64,000 nt of DNA from Novacetimonas maltaceti (GCF_002906255.1 NZ_POTC01000003.1:62001-126000); one strand, 5' to 3'. Positions 1 to 9,432 are shown, numbered from the stretch's first letter. Program-made: numbers and translations. Notes: generated from the letters alone by a model not told the origin.

Positions 1-516
1 CAGCGTGCACAGCATCAGTTCGCGGATATCCTTGCCCTTTGCCGCGGCCAGCGCCTTCAGGTTGGCTTCCACGCTGGCGTCGAGGTCAACGACGTTCTCC
101 GGCAGGTTCGGCCCCACCACGATCTTGTCCATGTAAATGTCGGGCGCGTGCAGGAAGTGGCCTTCCTCCGCCAGGGCCACCACCGTCAGGGCGTTGGGCA
201 GGTTCTTGGCGCACAGGTTTGTCCCCTCCAGCGGGTCGACGGCGATATCCATCGCGGGACCGCCCGCGCCGACATGCTCGCCGATGAACAGCATCGGGGC
301 CTCGTCCATCTCGCCTTCGCCAATGACGACCGTCCCGTTGATGGCCACCGTGTCAAAGGCGCGGCGCATGGCTTCCACCGCCGCGCCATCGGCCTCGTTC
401 TTCTTGCCGCGCCCGGTCCACGCGGAGGCGGCGACCGCCGCCGCCTCCGTCACGCGCACCAGTTCAAGGGCGAGGTTTCGGTCAGTAACCTGATAGGGGT
501 TCGGCGTGACGGTCAT
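1..516 (-). CDS. glpX: Class II fructose-1,6-bisphosphatase GlpX (C-terminus cut by window edge)
   Basis: The 172 visible codons give the N-terminal half of a GlpX-type fructose-1,6-bisphosphatase, which hydrolyses fructose-1,6-bisphosphate to fructose-6-phosphate in gluconeogenesis. Visible family blocks are an early [10 protein letters not shown] helix, [17 protein letters not shown], the metal-site motif [12 protein letters not shown] and [11 protein letters not shown], which carries the acidic metal ligands. The ATG at 516 is preceded by a strong AGGAAGGA ribosome site. It is the last visible gene of a leftward glpD-glpK-glpX run and starts 37 nt after glpK. The placement fits conversion of glycerol carbon to hexose phosphate. 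The rest of the gene lies outside the window. Confidence 0.95.
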   Translation of the reverse strand, partial: MTVTPNPYQVTDRNLALELVRVTEAAAVAASAWTGRGKKNEADGAAVEAMRRAFDTVAINGTVVIGEGEMDEAPMLFIGEHVGAGGPAMDIAVDPLEGTNLCAKNLPNALTVVALAEEGHFLHAPDIYMDKIVVGPNLPENVVDLDASVEANLKALAAAKGKDIRELMLCTL

Positions 517-553
517 TAAAACGGTCCTTCCTGTGTGATTTTCTTGCAGTCGC

Positions 554-2053
554 TTACGATGCGACAGTGCTGGTCAGGGTACGCTTGACGGCCTGATGCC
601 ACCCACGGACCAGCTCCTCGCGCTGTTCCGCCGGCATCAGGGGCTGGAACAGGCGGCCCTGCGTCCAGGTTCCGGCCAGTTCGGGAATGCTGTCCCACAC
701 CCCCACGGCAAGCCCCGCAAGGAACGCTGCCCCCAGCGCCGTCGTTTCCACCTGCCGCGGGCGCTGCACCGGAGTCTGAAGCATATCGGCGAGGAACTGG
801 CAGAACCAGTCATTGACCGACATTCCGCCATCGACGCGCAGGGCGCTGAGCTTCCCGCCGCCATCCTCGAACATGGCGCCCACAAGGTCGAGCGTCTGGT
901 ACGCCACAGATTCCAGCGCCGCACGCGCGATATGCGCCGCCGTGGCGTCCAGCGTCAGCCCGCAGATCAGGCCACGCGCATCGGGATCCCAGTGCGGCGC
1001 GCCCAGCCCCACGAACCCCGGCACCATGTAGACGCCGTGGCTGTGCGGGACCCGGGTTGCCATGTCATCGGTCTGCGAGGCATGGGTGATCAGGTTCAGC
1101 CCGTCGCGCAGCCAGCGGATCGCGGCCCCCGCGACGAAAATAGATCCTTCGAGGGCATAGGTGATGTCATCGCCAATGCGGTAACCGATGGTGGTGAGCA
1201 TGCGGTTGTTCGACATGACCGGACGGTTGCCGGTGTTGAGCAGCGCAAAGCAGCCCGTGCCATAGGTCGCCTTGACCATGCCCGGCTCGAAGCAGGCCTG
1301 CCCCACCAGCGCCGCGTTCTGGTCGCCCGCCATGCCGGCCACCATGATCGGATGGCCGAACAGGGCGGGATCGGTTTCGCCGAACGCCTCGCTGTTGCCC
1401 TTGATGACCGGCAGGATCGCGCGCGGGATATGGAACAGGCGCAGCAGGTCGTCATCCCATTCGCCGGTATGGATGTTGCACAGCAGCGTGCGCGACGCAT
1501 TGGTGATGTCCGTCGCATGCACCTTCCCCGCCGTCAGCCGCCACAGCAGGAAGCTGTCGATGGTGCCGCAGGCAAGCTCCCCGGCTTCCGCGCGATGGCG
1601 GGCGCCGGGGACGTTATCGAGGATCCAGGCCAGCTTGGTGGCCGAAAAATAAGGGTCGAGCAGCAGGCCCGTGCGCTCGCGCACCAGGGCCTCGTGACCT
1701 TCCTGGCGCATGTGCGCGCACTGCGCCGTGGTGCGGCGATCCTGCCAGACAATGGCGCGATGGATCGGCTCACCCGTCCTACGGTCCCAGACCACGATGG
1801 TCTCGCGCTGGTTGGTGATCCCGATGGCCGCGATCTGTTCCGCGCCACCGACCTGGTCCATGGCTTCGCGCGCGGTGGAGACGACATTGCCCCAGATTTC
1901 GATGGGATCATGCTCCACCCAGCCATGGTTCGGGTAATGCTGCTGGAATTCCACCCGTGCCGTGGCCAGCGCCGCGATCTCACGATTGAACACGATGCTG
2001 CGTGTCGATGTCGTGCCCTGGTCAATGGCGAGAATCTTGTTCTTCTTGTTCAT
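554..2053 (-). CDS. glpK: Glycerol kinase GlpK
   Basis: ATP-dependent phosphorylation of glycerol to sn-glycerol-3-phosphate in the cytoplasm. At 499 residues it has the usual GlpK length. The N-terminal phosphate-binding motif DQGTTSTRS lies near residues 11-19, and [28 protein letters not shown] and a C-terminal [18 protein letters not shown] block follow the FGGY-kinase order. I chose ATG 2053 because AGGAAA lies 8 nt upstream; an in-frame ATG at 2071 adds six residues but has no ribosome site. It sits 69 nt downstream of glpD on the same strand, so it is probably co-transcribed from the glpD promoter. Confidence 0.97.
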   Translation of the reverse strand: MNKKNKILAIDQGTTSTRSIVFNREIAALATARVEFQQHYPNHGWVEHDPIEIWGNVVSTAREAMDQVGGAEQIAAIGITNQRETIVVWDRRTGEPIHRAIVWQDRRTTAQCAHMRQEGHEALVRERTGLLLDPYFSATKLAWILDNVPGARHRAEAGELACGTIDSFLLWRLTAGKVHATDITNASRTLLCNIHTGEWDDDLLRLFHIPRAILPVIKGNSEAFGETDPALFGHPIMVAGMAGDQNAALVGQACFEPGMVKATYGTGCFALLNTGNRPVMSNNRMLTTIGYRIGDDITYALEGSIFVAGAAIRWLRDGLNLITHASQTDDMATRVPHSHGVYMVPGFVGLGAPHWDPDARGLICGLTLDATAAHIARAALESVAYQTLDLVGAMFEDGGGKLSALRVDGGMSVNDWFCQFLADMLQTPVQRPRQVETTALGAAFLAGLAVGVWDSIPELAGTWTQGRLFQPLMPAEQREELVRGWHQAVKRTLTSTVAS

Positions 2054-2122
2054 TGTCGTTTCCTGTCCCATCGGGATCCAGATGTCACAAAGTGCGGCAG
2101 GTTCACACCGCGATGAAATATG

Positions 2123-3685
2123 TCAACGCGCCGCGCGCTTCTTCTGAACATAGGTGTCAAGACGCGCCGCGTCTTCATCCGTGACATGCAGGCCCATGCG
2201 CGAACGCCGCCACAGGATGTCTTCCGCCGTTTCGGCGCGTTCATGCGTCATCAGGTAATCGATTTCGCGCGCCGTCAGGCCACCGCCAAAGCTTTCCCCC
2301 ATATCCGCCGCCGATTTCGCATCCCCGACGATCTCCATCGCACGCGACCCGTAATTGCGCACAAGGCGCCAGTGCTGGTTCGCATCAAGGAACGGCGTCG
2401 CCTGCGCAAAGCGCGCCAGCGCGCCCTCGAACCCGCCTTCGCCAAGGTCGCCGCCAGGCAGGACCCGGTCCGCCGTCCATCCCGATGCGGACAGCACCGG
2501 CAGGAAGGGCTGCAGCTTCTCGATCGCATGTTCGGCAAGGCGGCGATAGGTCGTGATCTTGCCGCCAAAGATCGACAGCAGCGGCGCCTGCCCGTTGGCG
2601 GCATCGATATCAAGCACGTAATCGCGCGTCACGGCCGATGCGTTCTTCGACGCATCGTCATACAGCGGCCGCACGCCGGCATAGCTCCAGACCACGTCGT
2701 CGGGTGTCACCGGCTTCCTGAAATAGCGGCTGACGCTTTCGCACAGGTAGCGGATTTCCTCGGCCGAGATCTCGACCTTGCCCGGCGCCTGCGTCCACGG
2801 GACGTCGGTGGTGCCGATCAGGGTGAATTTCTGCTCGTACGGGATGGCGAAGACGATGCGCTTGTCCGGGTTCTGCAGGATATAGGCCTGGTCGCCTTCG
2901 AACATGCGCGGCACGACGATGTGGCTCCCCTTGACGAGGCGCACCTGCTTGTCGGTCTGGATGCAGGCGCGTTCGCGCAGGATCTCGCTCACCCACGGGC
3001 CGCCGGCATTGACCATGATGCGCGCGCGCACGATTTCACGCGTGCCGTCACGGGTGTTCTCGATCACGGCTTCCCACATGCCATTGACGCGCTTGGCGCC
3101 GAGCATGCGCGTGCGGGTGCGCACGTCCGCCCCGCGCGCCGCAGCGTCCATGGCGTTGAGCACGACAAGGCGGCTGTCCTGCACCCAGCCGTCGGAATAG
3201 GAAAATCCCTTGGCGCAGGCGCCGTTGAGCGGGACGCCCACCGGGTTGGTCGTGAAATTGATCGATTTCGACTTCGGCAGCGTCATCTGGCGACCTGCCA
3301 GATGGTCGTACAGGAACAGCCCCAGACGCAGCATCCATGCCGGACGCGCCTGTGGCGTGTAGGGCAGGATGAAACGCATCGGCCAGATGATGTGCGGCGC
3401 AATGCGCAGCAGCCGTTCACGTTCGATCAGGGCCTCGCGCACCAGGCGGAATTCATAATATTCCAGATAGCGCAGGCCGCCGTGAATCAGCTTCGTGCTG
3501 GCGGACGAGGTATGACTTGCGAAGTCATCCTGCTCCACCAGAAGGACGGAGGCACCGCGGCCCACGGCATCGCGTGCGATGCCGGCACCGTTGATCCCCC
3601 CACCCACAATCAGCATATCGACGCTCGTGCCGTTGTCGCGGGGCACCTGGGGCGATGACTGGGACGTTTCATCCATGGACAGCAT
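2123..3685 (-). CDS. glpD: Aerobic glycerol-3-phosphate dehydrogenase GlpD
   Basis: FAD-dependent, membrane-associated dehydrogenase that oxidises glycerol-3-phosphate to dihydroxyacetone phosphate and feeds electrons to quinone. The FAD-binding motif VGGGINGAGIARDA is near the N-terminus, followed by HGGLRYLEYYEFRLVREAL and SYADGWVQDSRLV-type family blocks (here SYSDGWVQDSRLVV). From ATG 3685 it is 520 residues, slightly longer than the approximately 500 of E. coli. That start has AGGAGG 10 nt upstream, whereas the open frame continues to 3772 without a ribosome site and through the operator. First gene of glpDKX, with a GlpR-type operator 20 nt upstream. Confidence 0.96.
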   Translation of the reverse strand: MLSMDETSQSSPQVPRDNGTSVDMLIVGGGINGAGIARDAVGRGASVLLVEQDDFASHTSSASTKLIHGGLRYLEYYEFRLVREALIERERLLRIAPHIIWPMRFILPYTPQARPAWMLRLGLFLYDHLAGRQMTLPKSKSINFTTNPVGVPLNGACAKGFSYSDGWVQDSRLVVLNAMDAAARGADVRTRTRMLGAKRVNGMWEAVIENTRDGTREIVRARIMVNAGGPWVSEILRERACIQTDKQVRLVKGSHIVVPRMFEGDQAYILQNPDKRIVFAIPYEQKFTLIGTTDVPWTQAPGKVEISAEEIRYLCESVSRYFRKPVTPDDVVWSYAGVRPLYDDASKNASAVTRDYVLDIDAANGQAPLLSIFGGKITTYRRLAEHAIEKLQPFLPVLSASGWTADRVLPGGDLGEGGFEGALARFAQATPFLDANQHWRLVRNYGSRAMEIVGDAKSAADMGESFGGGLTAREIDYLMTHERAETAEDILWRRSRMGLHVTDEDAARLDTYVQKKRAAR

Positions 3686-3704
3686 GTGCGTAATTCCTCC
3701 TGGC

Positions 3705-3722
3705 ATGTTCGTAAACGAACAT
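3705..3722. promoter_or_regulatory. GlpR-type operator upstream of glpD
   Basis: ATGTTCGTAAACGAACAT is an 18-bp palindrome, perfect apart from its central 2 bp, ending 20 nt before the glpD start. It matches the remembered GlpR operator form (ATGTTCG arms facing each other over an A/T centre). No glpR gene is visible in this window. Confidence 0.75.
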
Positions 3723-4016
3723 TGAGGGGTTATCAACATGAGTTCCGCACTTATTTCATTGATCTGCGTCAAGCGCGGAATTTCAGAAAATCCATCCCGT
3801 ATGAACCTTTTCTTTCACAAATCGGGCATGGAGGCATTCCGTGGGCCAAAATGCGCGGTATCGCGCATTTCCCGAAACAGAACTCTACAATTGTGCGCTG
3901 CACAAAATACTTGTGAAGAGCATGTTACGGGAATTCACTTCTTGGGACATAAAATTTTTTATACATTTTCCATCACATTTCCTTAGGAGATGAAAATAAT
4001 CATTTTGAAGGCAGGG

Positions 4017-4034
4017 ATGTTCGTTTAAGAACAT
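4017..4034. promoter_or_regulatory. GlpR-type operator upstream of glpF
   Basis: ATGTTCGTTTAAGAACAT repeats the glpD-proximal palindrome with one arm mismatch and lies 83-100 nt before the glpF ATG. Two copies bracketing one divergent region suggest a shared repressor, possibly with looping; that last point is inference. Confidence 0.7.
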
Positions 4035-4116
4035 TCTTGATCACAAGGATCGTCGGGCGGCGGTCCGGAGCGGCCCTCGCCCATTGACCGAATAATAAAA
4101 GAACAAAGCAGGTCCG

Positions 4117-4968
4117 ATGTTCACAAACCGACAATTCTTCGGGGAACTGATCTCCGAATGTCTCGCCGTCATGATTATCGTGCTGATCGGCGATTCCGTT
4201 GCAGCCATGTACACATTGTATGATCCCAGCCCCTACAAACTGTCCTACTGGGGGGTGTGCATCGTCTGGGGGCTGGGTGTGACGATCGCCATCTACATCA
4301 CCGGCAGCGTATCGGGCACGCACGCCAACCCGGCGGTCACCCTGGCGCTTGCGCTCTATCGCGGGTTTTCGTGGCGCAAGGTGCTGCCCTACTGCATGGC
4401 GCAGGTCGTGGGCGGGATGATCGGCGCGGTGCTGGTCTATACGCTGTATCAACCGGTGATCGACCATTACAACCTGGCGCATCACCTTGACCGGGCCATC
4501 GATGGCGGCGCGGCGGGCGTGTTCTTCACCCATCCGGGGGAATTCGTCACGCCCATGCACGCCTTCCTCGATGAGATCATCCTGACGGCGCTGCTGCTGT
4601 TCGGTATCTTCGCCGTGACGTGCGAATATAATACCCAGGCCCCGCAGGCGAACTCCAGCGCCCTGATCATCGGCCTGCTCGTCGCCTCCATCGGCGCCTG
4701 CGCAGGCTATCTGGAGGGATGGGCCATCAATCCCGCACGCGATTTCGGGCCGCGCCTGTTCTGCTTCCTTGGGGGATGGAAATATTCCGCGCTGCCGGGG
4801 CCGGACAATTTCTGGTGGATTCCCATTGTCGGGCCGCTGTGTGGCGGGGTGATCGGCGCTGGCGCCTACCAGTTCCTGGTGCGCCCGTTCATTCCCCGTC
4901 CCGCCGTCGCGGTCGAGGTGACGGTGGTTCCGGCGGCCGAGCGCGAAGACATCCTGCGCATGTCCTGA
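4117..4968 (+). CDS. glpF: Glycerol uptake facilitator GlpF (MIP/aquaporin family)
   Basis: A 283-residue inner-membrane channel of the MIP family that lets glycerol cross the membrane. Both half-helix signatures are present: HANPAVTLALAL in the first half and AINPARDFGPRL in the second. The aspartate after NPAR is typical of glycerol facilitators rather than strict water channels. Six hydrophobic segments are evident. It is transcribed divergently from glpDKX and shares their GlpR-type operators, so transport and catabolism are probably co-regulated. A strong hairpin follows the stop codon. Confidence 0.96.
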   Translation: MFTNRQFFGELISECLAVMIIVLIGDSVAAMYTLYDPSPYKLSYWGVCIVWGLGVTIAIYITGSVSGTHANPAVTLALALYRGFSWRKVLPYCMAQVVGGMIGAVLVYTLYQPVIDHYNLAHHLDRAIDGGAAGVFFTHPGEFVTPMHAFLDEIILTALLLFGIFAVTCEYNTQAPQANSSALIIGLLVASIGACAGYLEGWAINPARDFGPRLFCFLGGWKYSALPGPDNFWWIPIVGPLCGGVIGAGAYQFLVRPFIPRPAVAVEVTVVPAAEREDILRMS

Positions 4969-4979
4969 ATACATGCACG

Positions 4980-5007
4980 GGCCGGGCAGCGGGAACGCTG
5001 CCCGGCC
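4980..5007. terminator. Strong GC hairpin between convergent glpF and the Lrp-family gene
   Basis: A perfect 12-bp stem (GGCCGGGCAGCG against CGCTGCCCGGCC) encloses a GGAA tetraloop. It starts 12 nt after the glpF stop and ends 9 nt before the stop of the opposite gene, so it could act in both directions. The following T-run is poor, so termination efficiency is uncertain. Confidence 0.7.
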
Positions 5008-5015
5008 TGATGGTT

Positions 5016-5498
5016 TCACGACGATTTACGAAGGACGGTGCGGATGGCAAAGTTGCTCTGGATACGGGCGACGCCGGGCATGCGCGACAGTTCTTCCTTG
5101 TGGATGCGTTCGTAATCGGCAGTATCGCGCACTTCCACCCGCAACAGATAATCCGCATCCCCGGTCATCAGGTAACATTCGCGCACATCGGGACAGTCGC
5201 GGACCCGCGCCTCGAACCGGCGCTGGCATTCATCGGTCTGCCGCTCCAGCGTGATATGCACGATCACGGTGGTCATGCCATGGACCGAACGTTCGTCGAT
5301 CATGGCGCGATACCCGCAGATAACCCCCTGTTTTTCCAGCATCCTGACCCGCCGCAGACATGCCGAGGGCGACAGCCCGACCTTCTGCGCAAGGTCTGCA
5401 TTCGTCATGCGCCCGTCATGAGACAGATGACGCAGGATGGCGTCATTCACCCGGTCCACGATCATGATAACATATTCCGCCATTATTCGCATTTTCAT
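5016..5498 (-). CDS. Lrp/AsnC-family transcriptional regulator, probably of the dad genes
   Basis: A 160-residue protein with an N-terminal helix-turn-helix (DAILRHLSHDGRMTNADLAQKVGLS..CLRRVRMLE) and a C-terminal RAM/AsnC ligand-binding domain (VRECYLMTGDADYLLRVEV). It is divergent from alr-dadA, the arrangement of DadR/Lrp-type regulators that respond to alanine. The start is uncertain: in-frame ATGs occur at 5498, 5492, 5483 and 5465. The last has a GGCGGA-like sequence 10 nt upstream and would give a more typical length of about 149 residues. A perfect 15-bp palindrome lies 30 nt upstream of the longest start. The regulated target is inferred from position only. Confidence 0.9.
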   Translation of the reverse strand: MKMRIMAEYVIMIVDRVNDAILRHLSHDGRMTNADLAQKVGLSPSACLRRVRMLEKQGVICGYRAMIDERSVHGMTTVIVHITLERQTDECQRRFEARVRDCPDVRECYLMTGDADYLLRVEVRDTADYERIHKEELSRMPGVARIQSNFAIRTVLRKSS

Positions 5499-5527
5499 GC
5501 ACGCATGGACGATATCTTAGCAAATCA

Positions 5528-5542
5528 TGCCATTAAATGGCA
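5528..5542. promoter_or_regulatory. Perfect 15-bp palindrome, candidate Lrp-family operator
   Basis: TGCCATTAAATGGCA is a perfect palindrome around a single central A in the 90-bp region between the Lrp-family gene and alr. Its length and AT-rich centre resemble Lrp-type sites. Binding is inferred, not shown. Confidence 0.6.
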
Positions 5543-5588
5543 GGACATTTCGTTTTGATCCGGCATAGGATTTTCCCTGACTTCTCCA

Positions 5589-6749
5589 GTGCCGGAATCC
5601 GTGCCCGTGTCGCCTTCCCCTACCCCTGCCATTTCCTCGCACTGGCCGCGCCACCGCGCCGGCGCGACCCTGCGGATCGACCTCGACGCGATCGCGGCGA
5701 ATTACCGCCTTGTGCGCGACAGGGTCGGTCCCCGCACGACCTGCGCCGCCGTGGTCAAGGCCGATGCCTATGGGCTGGGTCTGGCGCAGGTGGCCCCGGC
5801 GCTGCAGCGCGCGGGCGCGGACCATTTCTATGTCGCGCACCTCGAAGAAGGGATTGCCCTGCGCCCGCACGTCACCGCCACGACGCGGATCTTCGTGCTG
5901 CATGGCCCCCTGCCCGGCACGGAGGAGGAATTTGTGGCGCATGGCCTGACGCCCGTCCTCAATTCCGCCGAACAGATCGCGGGCTGGCGCGCACTGGCCC
6001 GGCAGCAGGAGAAGGTGCTGCCCGCCGTCGTGCAGCTTGATACGGGCATGTCGCGCTTCGGGCTGTCGATGGATGACGTGCGCGCCATCGCCGATGATGC
6101 CGACCTGCTGGCGGGAATCGAACCCACCCTGGTCATCAGCCACCTTGCCTGCGCGGATACGCCGCACAACCCGGCCAATGCACGGCAGCGCGCGCGCCTG
6201 CTGGAGATGGCGGCCCTGCTGCCTGCCGCCCCGCTGGCGCTTTCGGCATCCTCCGGCATTTTCCTCGGGCCGGAATATCATTTCGACATGGTCCGTCCCG
6301 GCGCGGCACTTTATGGCATCGCCCCGAACGAAGATGCCCCCAATCCCCTGCGCCCGGTTGTCCGGCTCAGCGCGCGCATCCTGCAGGTCCGCGACATCGC
6401 GGCAGGCGACGGGGTGGGCTATGGCCTGACCTATCGCGCGCCCGGTCCACGCCGCATCGCGACGATCGGGGCAGGCTATGCCGATGGCTGCCTGCGGCAG
6501 GGCGCCAGCCAAGGGGCGGCGTGGTTCGGGACGACGCGCCTGCCGATCCTTGGCCGCATTTCCATGGATTCCATCACCATCGACATCACCGATGTCCCGG
6601 CGGGACAGTTGGGGCCGGACATGGCGGTGGACCTGCTGGGCCCGCAGCACGACGTTGATGCGGCGGCCCGTGCCGCAGGCACGATCGGCTATGAGATCCT
6701 GACCTCCCTTGGCCATCGCTATCACCGCACCTACGTGGCCGGGGGCTGA
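5589..6749 (+). CDS. alr: Alanine racemase (PLP-dependent), catabolic type by context
   Basis: Interconverts L- and D-alanine. The PLP-lysine motif VVKADAYGLG places Lys57 and Tyr61; the family blocks LDTGMSRFGL, ISHLACAD, FDMVRPGAALYG and RISMDSITIDIT follow in order. At 386 residues it is slightly longer than the usual 360-380, with a low-complexity N-terminal tail. The start here is GTG 5589; further GTG codons at 5601 and 5607 would also work and no strong ribosome site separates them. It lies 45 nt before dadA, so racemase plus dehydrogenase probably form a D-alanine degradation operon, though the enzyme could also supply cell-wall D-alanine. Confidence 0.94.
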   Translation: MPESVPVSPSPTPAISSHWPRHRAGATLRIDLDAIAANYRLVRDRVGPRTTCAAVVKADAYGLGLAQVAPALQRAGADHFYVAHLEEGIALRPHVTATTRIFVLHGPLPGTEEEFVAHGLTPVLNSAEQIAGWRALARQQEKVLPAVVQLDTGMSRFGLSMDDVRAIADDADLLAGIEPTLVISHLACADTPHNPANARQRARLLEMAALLPAAPLALSASSGIFLGPEYHFDMVRPGAALYGIAPNEDAPNPLRPVVRLSARILQVRDIAAGDGVGYGLTYRAPGPRRIATIGAGYADGCLRQGASQGAAWFGTTRLPILGRISMDSITIDITDVPAGQLGPDMAVDLLGPQHDVDAAARAAGTIGYEILTSLGHRYHRTYVAGG

Positions 6750-6794
6750 TTTTTTCCTCCCACCTTTACCCTTTTGCACGAAAGCACAAGCGCA

Positions 6795-8051
6795 ATGAAA
6801 ATCATCGTTCTGGGCAGCGGTGTCGTCGGCGTCACATCGGCGTGGTACCTGGCGCAGGCCGGGCATGAGGTCACGGTCGTGGACCGCCAGCCCGGCGCTG
6901 GGCTGGAAACCAGCTTCGCCAACGCGGGGCAGGTTTCCCCCGGCTATTCCGCCCCGTGGGCAGGACCGGGCGTGCCGCTGAAATCCATCAAGTGGCTGCT
7001 GATGAAATACCGCCCGTTCGTGTTCTGGCCCATGCCGGACCCGCATCTGTGGTCGTGGCTGGTGCAGATGCTCGAAAACTGCACGACGTCGGCCTATGAC
7101 CGCAACAAGGGACGCATGGTACGCCTGGCGGAATACAGCCGCGACGTGCTTGATGACCTGCGCGCCAGCACGGGCATCACCTATGACGACCGGCAGCAGG
7201 GCACGCTGCAGGTGTTCCGCACGCAAAAGCAGGTGGACGCCGCCGCGGGCGATATCCGCGTGCTGCAACAGTACGGTGTGAAATATGAGGTGCTGGACGC
7301 CGCCGGGTGCATTGCGGCGGAACCCGGACTGGCCAGCGCGCGCGACAAGATCGTCGGTGGCCTGCGCCTGCCAGGCGACCAGACGGGCGATGCGTTCAAA
7401 TTCACCCAGAACCTTGCCGCCATGGCGCAGAAGGCCGGGGTGACGTTCCTGTATGATACGAAGATCCGCGCCCTGCACAACGAAGGCGGCAGGATCACCG
7501 GCGTGCAGACCAGTCGCGGCCTGCTCAGCGCGGATTCCTATGTCCTGTCACTGGGCAGCTATTCCCCGGCGATGGTACGCTCACTGGGGCTGAACCTGCC
7601 GATCTACCCGGTCAAGGGCTACTCCATCACCACGCCGATCATCAATGAGGAGCGCGCCCCGGTCTCCACCGTGATGGACGAGACGTTCAAGATCGGGATC
7701 ACCCGCCTTGGCAACCGCACCCGCGTGGGCGGGACCGCCGAACTGGCCGGGTTCAGCACACGCCTGCGCAAGCCCCGGCGCGAAACGCTGGAACATTCCC
7801 TGACGGACCTGTTCCCCGGCGGCAACAACCTGTCGGACGCCACGTTCTGGACCGGACTGCGCCCCATGACGCCGGACGGCACGCCCATCATCGGCCGCAC
7901 GCAGTATGACAACCTGTTCCTCAACACCGGTCATGGCACGCTGGGCTGGACCATGGCCTGCGGGTCGGGGCGTGTGCTGGCGGACCTGATGTCGGGGCGC
8001 ATGCCTGAAATCCCGTTCGAGGATCTCGGCCTCGTACGCTACGGGCGCTGA
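6795..8051 (+). CDS. dadA: D-amino acid dehydrogenase small subunit DadA
   Basis: FAD-dependent membrane-associated enzyme that oxidises D-amino acids, chiefly D-alanine, to the 2-oxo acid and ammonia. The dinucleotide-binding motif [27 protein letters not shown] starts a few residues in, followed by the DadA blocks [18 protein letters not shown] and, near the C-terminus, [14 protein letters not shown] and [16 protein letters not shown]. From ATG 6795 it has 418 residues, the family length. An upstream in-frame TTG at 6774 is unlikely. It is downstream of alr in the same operon; a strong hairpin follows. Confidence 0.95.
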   Translation: MKIIVLGSGVVGVTSAWYLAQAGHEVTVVDRQPGAGLETSFANAGQVSPGYSAPWAGPGVPLKSIKWLLMKYRPFVFWPMPDPHLWSWLVQMLENCTTSAYDRNKGRMVRLAEYSRDVLDDLRASTGITYDDRQQGTLQVFRTQKQVDAAAGDIRVLQQYGVKYEVLDAAGCIAAEPGLASARDKIVGGLRLPGDQTGDAFKFTQNLAAMAQKAGVTFLYDTKIRALHNEGGRITGVQTSRGLLSADSYVLSLGSYSPAMVRSLGLNLPIYPVKGYSITTPIINEERAPVSTVMDETFKIGITRLGNRTRVGGTAELAGFSTRLRKPRRETLEHSLTDLFPGGNNLSDATFWTGLRPMTPDGTPIIGRTQYDNLFLNTGHGTLGWTMACGSGRVLADLMSGRMPEIPFEDLGLVRYGR

Positions 8052-8057
8052 CCTTCT

Positions 8058-8090
8058 GGAACCGGCCGACATGACGTGACGGCCGGTTCC
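8058..8090. terminator. Hairpin between convergent dadA and the glycosyltransferase gene
   Basis: An 11-bp perfect stem, GGAACCGGCCG against CGGCCGGTTCC, with an 11-nt loop starts 6 nt after the dadA stop. It lies between convergent genes and may terminate both; there is no clear T-tract. Confidence 0.65.
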
Positions 8091-8135
8091 GACAACCAGC
8101 ATGACTTTGGCGGGATGCGAAGAATGATATCATCA

Positions 8136-9290
8136 TTATCGCGCTTTCCAGATCAGGGTGGAAGAAACGGCGTAGTTCCAGACCACACCGATCATCGCAC
8201 CCGCCGCGCTGGCCTGTCCCAGGCCTTCCCCCTTTGCGCGAAAAAGCTGCACGATACCGATATTCGCCCAGGCCCCTACAGCGCAAACCAGAAGAAAGAC
8301 GAGAAAGCCACCCAGCAGGCGCATCCCACGTAAACGGCGGTCACTGTAGACCAGTTTATTGTCCAGCCAGAAATTGCTGGAGATCGCGACGAGCGTGCTG
8401 ACCTCCTGTGCCAGGCCGAAATCCATCCCGACGGAGCGTAGCAGCATCATGACAATCAGATTCACGCCGACGCCCGTAAGGCCGACCGTTGCGAAGCCGA
8501 TAAACCGCAGTGGCAGCCAGCCGCGAAACAACTTTTCAAGAATAAGCCCGACAAACTGAAGCAGCACGACAGCATCAAGCTTGCTTTCACCTGCATTACG
8601 GGGATGAAACGTGCAGGGGATTTCCTCAACCCGTAATTTTTCAGGTGCCGACAGAATAATATCCATCAGGATTTTGAATCCCTGCCCGGACAGGCGCGGG
8701 GCGGTCCGCACAAACAGGTCACGTTTCAATGCGAAGAAACCGCTCATCGGGTCGCCCACATGAACCGGCAGCATCATCTGTGCGAGACGGATTCCGCCAT
8801 TGGAAAGCGCATGTCGCCACGCATTGGCCAACCCTGCATTGTCCCCCCCTTCCACATGACGGCTGCCAATGGCGATATCGCAGCGATTCCGTGCAAGCGC
8901 GTCGATCATGTCGCCAAGACGGGTCTGATCGTGCTGGAGGTCACCATCCATGACGGCGACAAACCGGGCCGAGGAGGCCAGGATCCCTTCAATGACCGCG
9001 CTGGAAAGTCCCTTCCTGCCAATGCGGCAGATGCCACGGACCCGCCAGTTTGTCCGGGCAAGTCGCCGGATGACGTCGATCGTGCCATCCGGGGAGTTGT
9101 CATCAACGAAAATCACTTCCCAGTCCCTGCCGGTCAGGGCATCTTCCAGCGCACAAACAAGAGGTTCGACATTATCGACCTCCCGATAGCAGGGCACGAC
9201 GACAGTGATGTCGGGAGAACCGACGCGCTCTTCGACGCTGATGGCGGTCACAACCGGTTCGTCAGGCGACAGGGACATATGCGGGCACAT
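8136..9290 (-). CDS. GtrB-GtrA fusion: polyprenyl-phosphate glycosyltransferase with GtrA-like membrane domain
   Basis: Residues about 28-240 are a GT2 glycosyltransferase of the dolichol/undecaprenyl-phosphate sugar synthase group: VVVPCYREVDNVEPL, IFVDDNSPDGT, VAVMDGDLQHD (DxD-type metal site) and GDPMSGFFALKRD are visible. Residues about 255-384 hold four hydrophobic segments of the GtrA/DPMS flippase-like family, including the block FATVGLTGVGVNL. The protein probably makes a lipid-linked monosaccharide at the inner membrane and helps flip it. The neighbouring membrane protein at 9433-10992 may be the transferase that uses it. The sugar is unknown. Start at 9290 or an ATG at 9278; neither has a clear ribosome site. 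Confidence 0.88.
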   Translation of the reverse strand: MCPHMSLSPDEPVVTAISVEERVGSPDITVVVPCYREVDNVEPLVCALEDALTGRDWEVIFVDDNSPDGTIDVIRRLARTNWRVRGICRIGRKGLSSAVIEGILASSARFVAVMDGDLQHDQTRLGDMIDALARNRCDIAIGSRHVEGGDNAGLANAWRHALSNGGIRLAQMMLPVHVGDPMSGFFALKRDLFVRTAPRLSGQGFKILMDIILSAPEKLRVEEIPCTFHPRNAGESKLDAVVLLQFVGLILEKLFRGWLPLRFIGFATVGLTGVGVNLIVMMLLRSVGMDFGLAQEVSTLVAISSNFWLDNKLVYSDRRLRGMRLLGGFLVFLLVCAVGAWANIGIVQLFRAKGEGLGQASAAGAMIGVVWNYAVSSTLIWKAR

Positions 9291-9432
9291 CTTTCTGTAT
9301 AAATAGGAACGTCTGGAACATCAGGGGGATCTCCATTCGGCAAGGACCGATGCAGCCTTGTTCCAGATGGGAATTCCAAGGCATCAGGGAAACCGGCACC
9401 GGGCCTGCCTCGTTCTCATGACGTTTCCTGCC

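Larger units (their letters stand above)
3686..4116. other. Divergent glpD/glpF control region
   Basis: This 431-bp AT-rich gap separates leftward glpD and rightward glpF. No convincing coding sequence is present. It holds two near-identical 18-bp palindromes, one close to each gene, listed separately as GlpR-type operators. Promoters for both directions must lie here, but I could not assign -35/-10 boxes with confidence. Confidence 0.8.

Noticed and set aside
596-2116. 506-codon open frame antisense to glpK
   Set aside because: GC-rich shadow frame: Arg/His/Gln-rich, no family resemblance, fully covered by glpK.
2120-3658. 512-codon frame antisense to glpD
   Set aside because: Shadow of glpD with low-complexity composition and no motif.
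3738-3986. 82-codon frame in the glpD/glpF gap
   Set aside because: AT-rich control region with no family resemblance.
5517-7478. 653-codon frame antisense to alr and dadA
   Set aside because: Spans two well-supported genes on the other strand and has no recognisable domain.
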